A program made the translations under genes and the position numbers. Below the pieces are notes generated by a model. That model was given only the letters and a program-made list of their open reading frames with translations, was not told the DNA's origin and searched no databases. From Verrucomicrobiota bacterium (GTDB lineage Bacteria > Verrucomicrobiota > Verrucomicrobiia > Verrucomicrobiales > DEV007), in NCBI GenBank assembly GCA_020630975.1, contig JAHDID010000021.1, forward strand, positions 24,322 through 65,905: 41,584 bases of DNA, in the 5' to 3' direction. The number at the start of each line of letters is the position of its first letter. Position 1 is the first letter of the stretch. This document shows, in pieces, positions 36,133-41,584 of this stretch.

Positions 36133-36603
36133 ATGAGTATTAAACATCTTTTCTTACTGACAGCCTTCGCGATGTTTGGCGCCGTATCAGCCACTGCTGA
36201 AGAGCAGACCCTCTGCCCCATCATGATCGAAGACGAGATCGATCCCGAAGAGGTGGTCGAGTATGATGGCGTGAAGATTTTCATGTGCTGCGGCTCTTGC
36301 GTAAAGGCATGGGCGCTAAACCCTGATTACTACCTGAAAGCTGGCGTAGAAGCCGGTCTGATCCCACAGTTCAAAGACAAGCTGCCTGAGAAAGCCGCCA
36401 AGATCGAGCTGATGAAGCAGCGCTTCTGCCCACTGCGCCCCGACAGCATGATCTGCCCTGAGAGCCCATCAGTGGAGTACAAAGGTAAGAAGATCTACTT
36501 CTTCAAAGAGCGCGACATCTCTCGCCGCTGGGAGCGCGATGCAGACGCAGCTTTTGCTAAGGCTCGTGAAGAAGGCCTACTGCCTCAGTTCGACGAGGAG
36601 TAA
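36133..36603 (+). CDS. Secreted YHS/TRASH-like metal-binding protein
   Basis: 156 residues. A signal peptide (to about residue 22) is followed by CPIMIEDEIDP...YDGVKIFMCCGSC, with Cys28, Cys52, Cys53 and Cys56. This is a Cys-rich YHS/TRASH-type site thought to bind copper or other heavy metals. The C-terminal half (about 98-156) looks like an internal duplication: FCPLRPDS...YKGKKIYFFKERD...EEGLLPQF versus ...EAGLIPQF. The second copy has lost the CC-x-x-C and keeps only Cys99 and Cys108. GGAG at 36125-36128 serves as ribosome-binding site 4 nt before the ATG. A strong terminator follows at 36678. Confidence 0.8.
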   Translation: MSIKHLFLLTAFAMFGAVSATAEEQTLCPIMIEDEIDPEEVVEYDGVKIFMCCGSCVKAWALNPDYYLKAGVEAGLIPQFKDKLPEKAAKIELMKQRFCPLRPDSMICPESPSVEYKGKKIYFFKERDISRRWERDADAAFAKAREEGLLPQFDEE

Positions 36604-36677
36604 GACTCCGGTATCAGGAGAGAGCGCTTGTTTTTAGCTAGCCTCTCTTCTCCTAGCGAATTTTTTACACTCAGGGA

Positions 36678-36704
36678 GTCGCCCATATCGGGCGGCTCTT
36701 TTTT
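36678..36704 (+). terminator. Rho-independent terminator after the YHS-like gene
   Basis: Stem GTCGCCC / GGGCGGC (one G-T wobble) with loop ATATC at 36678-36696, then TCTTTTTT ending at 36704. It lies about 75 nt after the stop of the YHS-like gene. As the next gene is on the opposite strand, it would end the plus-strand transcript. Confidence 0.85.
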
Positions 36705-36807
36705 GTGTCTGAGGAAGAGCTTGGGCTAAATCAAGGATCTAAGTTGGCTTTCGATTCATGTTAAGGCAGTCCCTTGAGGCATTGGTTCTCTGCCCCCTTG
36801 ATAGAGC

Positions 36808-37425
36808 TTAAGCAATCTCGCTGACGAGCTGCTCTAGGCGGTCTAGCTGATAAGCGGGGATCTTATCGATCTCTACCCACTCGCCGCTTTTGAGGACGAT
36901 ATTGAAGATGCCAGCATCGCTGTCGCTGCTGGGTAGCCGCTTGATGCCTCCGTTGACTTGCTCCAAAGGGTAATCGGTGAAATCCACATCCCCTATGAGC
37001 TTGGGATTGAGCACGCAGATACGATGGCTCGTGACGACCACAGACTTGGGAGATGTGAGGCGCACAGCGGCTGTGAGACTCAGGGCCGGCTGCTGCTGGA
37101 CAGCGACGTAGTAGATCTGCTCATTGTCTAGCAGGTGGCTGTTCACCGTAGCGAAGCTATCGGCGACCACCTGAGGGTCCTGCCCATCGTCGGCAAAATT
37201 GGTGATCCGCTCATGCATCTCAAAGACTTGAGACATGGGCTTCCAGCCCGCTAGCTCAGGGTAATAAACATAATCCGAGGCATGGATATGCCCATCATTG
37301 AGCAAACTGACTAGCTGATCCTGACTGTAGGGGCCGATCGGCTCCTGCTGCCCTCGCCTGAGAATGTGAAAAATTTGGTATTCTGGCAACTCGATGGACT
37401 CATTGGTTCTCTCTGGATTGAGCAT
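36808..37425 (-). CDS. GYF-domain plus PH-like domain protein
   Basis: 205 residues, cytosolic. The N-terminal GYF_2 (DUF4339) domain at about 17-70 has QIFHILRRGQQEPIGPYSQDQLVSLLNDGHI and a WKPMSQV end. The C-terminal domain at about 105-200 has the pattern of a bacterial PH-like domain (KSVVVTSHRICVLNPK, ending in LDRLEQLVSEIA). GYF_2 domains are found at the ends of many PVC membrane or secreted proteins and are thought to bind proline-rich peptides. The function is not known. It is convergent with the YHS-like gene, across the terminator, and about 105 bp downstream of the DUF1501 gene on the same strand. Confidence 0.78.
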   Translation of the reverse strand: MLNPERTNESIELPEYQIFHILRRGQQEPIGPYSQDQLVSLLNDGHIHASDYVYYPELAGWKPMSQVFEMHERITNFADDGQDPQVVADSFATVNSHLLDNEQIYYVAVQQQPALSLTAAVRLTSPKSVVVTSHRICVLNPKLIGDVDFTDYPLEQVNGGIKRLPSSDSDAGIFNIVLKSGEWVEIDKIPAYQLDRLEQLVSEIA

Positions 37426-37531
37426 AGTGGTGGCACCTCTCTAGATTTTGGATTGAAACTACATGAAAAATGTAAATACATAGTATTTCTATCCGAGCGC
37501 TGATGTCAATTCAGTTTCACCACTAAGCCAC

Positions 37532-38941
37532 TCACGCGATAATCTCTCTGGCCACCGATCCGTGGACATCGGTCAGGCGGAAGTCTCGGCCCGCGTAGTT
37601 GTAGGTGAGCTTCTCGTGATCGAGCCCCATCAGGTGCAAAATCGTGGCGTGCCAATCGTGGATGTGCATCTTGTTCTCGACGGCCTCGTAGCCGTGCTCA
37701 TCGGTAGCTCCGTAGCTGAAGCCGCCTTTCACACCACCGCCAGCCATCCAGGTGGTGTAGCCCTTGTTATTATGATCTCGGCCATCGCCACCCTGCCCGT
37801 GTGGGGTGCGGCCAAACTCGCCAGCCCAGATCACCAGCGTATCCTTCAGCATATCGCGCTGCTTCAGATCGGCGAGCAGACCTGCGATTGGTTTGTCCAC
37901 CTCGCTGGCATTGCGCTCCATATCGTTGCGCAGATTGCGATGGTGATCCCAGCTACTGGAGTGTGTGATCTCGATGAAGCGTACCCCTGCCTCGGCCAAG
38001 CGGCGGGCTAACAGACATTGTTTGCCAAAGTTATCCGAAGGCCCGTCGCCGATACCATAGAGCGCCTGAGTCGCCTCGGACTCGCCCTCGATATCGATCT
38101 GCTTGGGTAGCTCGTCCTGCATGCGAAAGGCCAACTCGTAGGACTCAATGACACCCTCGATACCGGGCTGATGCACTTTCTGCTCGAGACTGTGGCGATT
38201 GAGAGACTGCACATAGTCGAGGTAAGCCCGCTGCTGGTCACGCGATAGGTGACTGCTCTGGATATTCGGCACCTTCATACCCTGGTCCGACCCGCCCCCA
38301 CGACCGAAACGCCCGAGAGCCGAGCGCGAAGCGATTTTGCTACCCTGATAGATCGCCGGCAGGAAAGAGCTGCCGTAGTTCTGCGCACTGCCAAAAGGAT
38401 TGATGGTCAGAAAGCCCGGCAGGCTGGCATTGTCTGTGCCCAAGCCATAGAGCGACCACGCGCCGAGCGAGGGGCGGACGAATTGAAAACTACCGGTGTG
38501 CATCTGCAGTGTCGCCTGCGGATGATTCGGCTGATCGGTGTGCATGCTGCGCAGTAGGCAGAGATCGTCGGCATGTTTGGCTAGCTCGGGGAAGAGATCC
38601 GAGATCCACAGTCCGCCCTGCCCATGCTGACGAAACTCCCATGGCGACTTCATCAACATCGCACCACGGGTGCTACCATATTTACCTGCCTTGCCATCGT
38701 CTTTGGCGAGCTGGGGCTTGTAGTCAAAGGTATCGACATGCGATGCCGCACCGCGCATGGAGAGAAAGATGACTCGCTTGGCCGAAGCTGGGAAGTGTGG
38801 TGCCTTGGGAGCCAGTGGGCCTGCTGCGGCAGCTCGTGCCTGCTCATCGGCCAATGCGGCAAAGGCCAGATAACCAAAGCCACTGGATACCCCTTTGAGA
38901 GCGCTCCTACGCGAGATAGTCGAGAAAAAATCGGCGTTCAT
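37532..38941 (-). CDS. DUF1501 family protein
   Basis: 469 residues. A twin-arginine signal (SRRSALKG at 10-17 followed by an Ala/Gly-rich stretch) indicates Tat export. The mature protein has the DUF1501 landmarks: VIFLSMRGAASHVDTFDYKP, CLLRSMHTDQPNHPQA, LVIWAGEFGRTPHGQGGDGRDHN and LTYNYAGRDFRLTDVHG. It belongs to the alkaline-phosphatase/sulfatase fold without an assigned reaction. It is nearly always encoded next to a DUF1549/DUF1553 gene, as here: the PSD1 gene ends 83 bp upstream. Both are probably parts of a secreted polysaccharide- or sulfate-related apparatus (inference). Repeat copy C lies between them. Confidence 0.92.
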   Translation of the reverse strand: MNADFFSTISRRSALKGVSSGFGYLAFAALADEQARAAAAGPLAPKAPHFPASAKRVIFLSMRGAASHVDTFDYKPQLAKDDGKAGKYGSTRGAMLMKSPWEFRQHGQGGLWISDLFPELAKHADDLCLLRSMHTDQPNHPQATLQMHTGSFQFVRPSLGAWSLYGLGTDNASLPGFLTINPFGSAQNYGSSFLPAIYQGSKIASRSALGRFGRGGGSDQGMKVPNIQSSHLSRDQQRAYLDYVQSLNRHSLEQKVHQPGIEGVIESYELAFRMQDELPKQIDIEGESEATQALYGIGDGPSDNFGKQCLLARRLAEAGVRFIEITHSSSWDHHRNLRNDMERNASEVDKPIAGLLADLKQRDMLKDTLVIWAGEFGRTPHGQGGDGRDHNNKGYTTWMAGGGVKGGFSYGATDEHGYEAVENKMHIHDWHATILHLMGLDHEKLTYNYAGRDFRLTDVHGSVAREIIA

Positions 38942-38975
38942 ACTTAGTATATAAAATAAAGGGATCCGTCGGTCG

Positions 38976-39013
38976 ATTGTACCCTATTGAATGAAAATTG
39001 TACCCTATTGAAT
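38976..39013 (-). repeat. Paired 17-bp repeat, 21-bp period (copy C)
   Basis: Two identical ATTGTACCCTATTGAAT units on the plus strand at 38976-38992 and 38997-39013, with a 4-nt GAAA spacer and 21-bp period. Read on the strand of the DUF1501 gene, the orientation is the same as copy A relative to purL. The repeat begins 34 nt upstream of the DUF1501 ATG. Confidence 0.92.
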
Positions 39014-39024
39014 TGTGATTAGTT

Positions 39025-41487
39025 TTAGTAAAGAAACCGGAACTCAGCCGCAGAAAAGAGCCCCTGGCAAAAAGCCGACACCGTGGTAAACATCGCCTCG
39101 CGATGCGACTGCCCCTCGGCCATAGCGAGCGGGTGAAAGGTTTTGAAAAACGTGATGGTGCTCTGTAGCTCTGCCTGTGTCGGCTTGCGGCCATAGGTGA
39201 GCTGAAAGGCGAGTCTAGTGCGCTGCTCATTGGTTTTGCCACCATTGATCACGCGCCAGGCCATGGCCTTTGACTGGTCTGCTAGGAATTTGCTATTCAT
39301 CAAATACAGAGCCTGGGCTGGCACATTGGTACTCTCCCTAGTCCCCCGCACCACATCTGGCTCGGCGAAATCGAATAGCGCCAGCGACTCGGGCAGATTG
39401 TCGCGGACGATCGGCAGATACACGGAGCGATACTCAAACGGCAGATCGATGCTGGATTCATTCACCCGTATACCGACCCGCGCATTGCCAAACTCGGCTA
39501 CCTTTGAGCCTCTAGGCCGCTCCAGATCGAGCTGACCACTGGCTGCCAGCATGGTATCGCGGATCGACTCGGCATCGAGCCGACGCTGATTGGCTCGCCA
39601 GAGGTAACGATTCTCGGGATCTTTCTCAAAGTAATCGGCATCGTAGTCGGAGCTCATCCGATAGGTGCGCGAGAGCATGACTTCGCGGATCATCGATTTG
39701 ATCGACCAATCGTGCTCGATCAAGCGGAGCGCCAAATGGTCGAGCAGCTCGGGGTGACTCGGCAGCTCGCCTGTGGTGCCAAAATTATCCGGTGTGCGCA
39801 CCAGGCCCTCGCCAAACAGGTGTAGCCAGATGCGATTGGCCATGACTCTCGCTGTGAGAGGATTTTCCTCCGAGGTGAGCCACTGAGCCAGCTCGCGACG
39901 GCCATTGGCACTGGAGGCGATCTCGGGTGTCTCTTCGTGATGTAGCACCTGCACAAAGCCGCGCGGCACCGTCTGGGCAGGTTTGTCGACTTCGCCTCGG
40001 AATAGCACAGCCGCATCGACTGGGCTATCTAGCTCCTGCACACCCATGGCGAAAGATCGACGCGAGCCATCATCATTGTAAGAATTGATGTCGGCCTCGA
40101 TCAGCTTCACTTGAGAGCGCAGTCGGAGCACTCGCTGGGCGAGGCGCGCCCCCTCATTGCCCTGAAAGCTATCGCGGTCTAGGCGCAGCTCTCGGATCTC
40201 CTGTACGGTTTCGGCTAGCTTATCTTTCTTGGCTGTTAGCTCACTCACAGATATGCCATCGCCAAAAGGATCGTTTAGAGGCAGCTCTAGCAGATCGGAG
40301 GGTCGCTTATTTTGAGCCGCCGTCACCGTGCCAAAAAACGTCTCCGTACTCAGGAAAATACCCGCCAGCGCATAGTAGTCCGTCGTCGGTATCGGGTCGA
40401 ACTTGTGATCGTGGCAGCGCGCACACGAGACCGTGAGACCGAGCACCGATTGCGACACCGTATCGATCTGGTCATCGATCACATCCATCTGAAATTGCCG
40501 CCCATTATCCTGATTCAGGCCTTTCGAGCCGATCGCTAGAAAGCCCGTGGCGATCAGATTTTCCTGCCAATCTTCGTCGGACTTGATCGGCAAAAGGTCA
40601 CCGGCGATCTGCTCGCTCAGGAAGCGGTCGTAGGGTTTATCTTCATTGAAAGAATCGATCACATAATCGCGATAGCGCCACGCGTGTGGGTAGGTCACAT
40701 TGGTCTCTTTACCCGTCGACTCGGCGTAGCGAGCCACATCCAGCCAGTAGCGCCCCCAGCGCTCGCCATACTGCTCAGATGCCAATAGCTGATCCACCCA
40801 GTAGGCCATGGCAGCATCAGGACTCTCTGCCCACTGCTGATGAAATTGGCGCGCCTGATCAGGAGTCGGCGGCAGACCGATCAGGTCGAAAAACAAGCGC
40901 CGCACCATGATGTCTGGCCCAGCATCGGCATTGGGAGCCATCGCCTCGCGATCGAGGCTGGACAGGATGTAGCGATCGATCTCGCCTTTTGGCCAGCTCG
41001 CTTGGCTGACGGCTCCGGGCGCGACTTTCTTGGGCTTTTGGAACGACCAAAACTTTTTGCCCTCCTCGATGTCGATCTCGGTCTTGATGTGGATTTTCTC
41101 AGACTCTCGGGGATCTGGGGCACCCATCTCGATCCATTTTTTGAAGTCGGCGATCACATGGTCGGGCAGCTTCTGTTTGGGTGGCATCTCATAGTCGGCA
41201 TCCTCGTAGTTGATCGCCACCCAGAGCAGACTGTCCTCAGCATCGCCCGGCACGATCACCTCGCCACTATCGCCACCGAGCAGCATCGCATCGCGACTGT
41301 CCAGAGCCAGGCCACCCTTCACTCGCCCGCCTTCATTGGAGTGGCACTCGTAGCAGGCATCTGCCAAGATAGGCCGGATCTTTGACTCAAAGAAAGCCAA
41401 CTGCTCGGAAGTGATGTCTCGAGCAAGCGCAGACAACTGCAGAGCCAGCACTAAAGCGATGGTAATGAAAGTGGGAACGCGGTGCAT
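39025..41487 (-). CDS. PSD1-type protein: cytochrome c-like domain, DUF1549 and DUF1553
   Basis: 820 residues from the ATG at 41487. The frame continues 48 nt upstream, but this ATG begins a clean signal peptide (MHRVPTFITIALVLALQLSA). An N-terminal PSCyt1 haem-binding C-x-x-C-H (Cys45, Cys48, His49) is followed by DUF1549 (GLPPTPDQA, RWGRYWLDVARYAES). A second C-x-x-C-H (CARCHDHKFDPIPTTDYY) comes in the middle, and the C terminus is DUF1553 (LTARVMANRIWLHLFGEGLV, LWRANQRRLDAESIRD, RLAFQLTYGRKPTQAEL). It is exported and presumably binds haem. Its partner is the DUF1501 gene downstream. The pair is abundant in Planctomycetes and Verrucomicrobia; the reaction is unknown. Confidence 0.93.
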   Translation of the reverse strand: MHRVPTFITIALVLALQLSALARDITSEQLAFFESKIRPILADACYECHSNEGGRVKGGLALDSRDAMLLGGDSGEVIVPGDAEDSLLWVAINYEDADYEMPPKQKLPDHVIADFKKWIEMGAPDPRESEKIHIKTEIDIEEGKKFWSFQKPKKVAPGAVSQASWPKGEIDRYILSSLDREAMAPNADAGPDIMVRRLFFDLIGLPPTPDQARQFHQQWAESPDAAMAYWVDQLLASEQYGERWGRYWLDVARYAESTGKETNVTYPHAWRYRDYVIDSFNEDKPYDRFLSEQIAGDLLPIKSDEDWQENLIATGFLAIGSKGLNQDNGRQFQMDVIDDQIDTVSQSVLGLTVSCARCHDHKFDPIPTTDYYALAGIFLSTETFFGTVTAAQNKRPSDLLELPLNDPFGDGISVSELTAKKDKLAETVQEIRELRLDRDSFQGNEGARLAQRVLRLRSQVKLIEADINSYNDDGSRRSFAMGVQELDSPVDAAVLFRGEVDKPAQTVPRGFVQVLHHEETPEIASSANGRRELAQWLTSEENPLTARVMANRIWLHLFGEGLVRTPDNFGTTGELPSHPELLDHLALRLIEHDWSIKSMIREVMLSRTYRMSSDYDADYFEKDPENRYLWRANQRRLDAESIRDTMLAASGQLDLERPRGSKVAEFGNARVGIRVNESSIDLPFEYRSVYLPIVRDNLPESLALFDFAEPDVVRGTRESTNVPAQALYLMNSKFLADQSKAMAWRVINGGKTNEQRTRLAFQLTYGRKPTQAELQSTITFFKTFHPLAMAEGQSHREAMFTTVSAFCQGLFSAAEFRFLY

Positions 41488-41537
41488 ACCTACAATGTAA
41501 CACGAGACAGCCCCGAAGGTTTCGGCCATTGGCAAAG

Positions 41538-41570
41538 AAATGTGGCGGCGAGTGTCAACGAGTGGCCCGC
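41538..41570 (+). repeat. 33-bp dispersed element, copy 2
   Basis: Begins AAATGTGGCGGCGAGTGTCA and matches 18481-18513 at 28 of 33 positions. It lies 51 bp upstream of the PSD1 start codon, near the right edge of the window. Confidence 0.78.
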
Positions 41571-41584
41571 AGAGCCTATCCGCC

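Noticed and set aside
36616-36654. Hairpin AGGAGA...TCTCCT before a T-run as a second terminator after the YHS-like gene
   Set aside because: The loop is long (over 20 nt), the stem is bulged and the T-run is several bases away. The hairpin at 36678 is far better.

Overview
The window looks like a chromosomal segment of a PVC-group bacterium, most likely a verrucomicrobium (inference). The reasons are a DUF1501 gene paired with a DUF1549/DUF1553 (PSD1) cytochrome-type gene, a secreted sulfatase, a very long Ala/Gln/Glu-rich DUF4175-type coiled-coil protein next to a squalene-cyclase-repeat protein, a SecA of over 1,000 residues with a SEC-C tail, and a PurL of the SEHCKH type. No rRNA, tRNA or CRISPR array was seen.

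Layout. 1-3.9 kb: end of a TPR gene, a 447-bp gene-less stretch that ends in 21-bp-period repeats, then purL-purQ overlapping by 31 bp. 3.9-5.5 kb: two small membrane-associated genes, then a REP-flanked RAYT transposase with an in-frame stop. 5.5-14 kb: sulfatase, a small membrane protein, peptide deformylase, an SRPBCC-like protein, an NfeD-like protein, secA and a parA-like ATPase, nearly all on the minus strand. 14-19.7 kb: the DUF4175-like coiled-coil giant, an acidic hypothetical protein and the squalene-cyclase-like secreted protein, on the plus strand.

19.7-30.3 kb is a defence island on the minus strand, read hsdR > hsdM > hsdS > Mrr-like endonuclease > PD-(D/E)XK nuclease > TIGR04255-like protein > unknown protein > ComEC-like metallo-beta-lactamase-fold hydrolase. 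Most junctions downstream of hsdM are short overlaps or gaps under 30 bp, so these genes are probably cotranscribed. The last three genes form a translationally coupled trio behind the type I restriction-modification and Mrr genes. I do not recognise this trio as a named system, and it is the best candidate here for something undescribed.

30.4-41.6 kb: an SDR oxidoreductase, a small membrane protein, an FRG-domain protein, a FIST sensor-domain protein, an L,D-transpeptidase-like protein whose catalytic motif has decayed (Cys position is Ser), a pair of REP hairpins, a metal-binding YHS/TRASH-like secreted protein with a strong terminator, a GYF-domain protein, and the DUF1501 + PSD1 pair.

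Besides genes, the window carries several dispersed short repeats: (i) paired 17-mers related to ATTGAATAGGGTACAAT at 21-bp period at three 5'-gene locations; (ii) GTAG + 8-bp stem + 4-nt loop REP hairpins of two different stem families; (iii) a 33-bp element containing GTGGCRGCGAGYGTCARCGA at two places; (iv) a roughly 30-bp-arm inverted repeat between hsdR and hsdM. All calls come from reading the sequence; no database search was possible.
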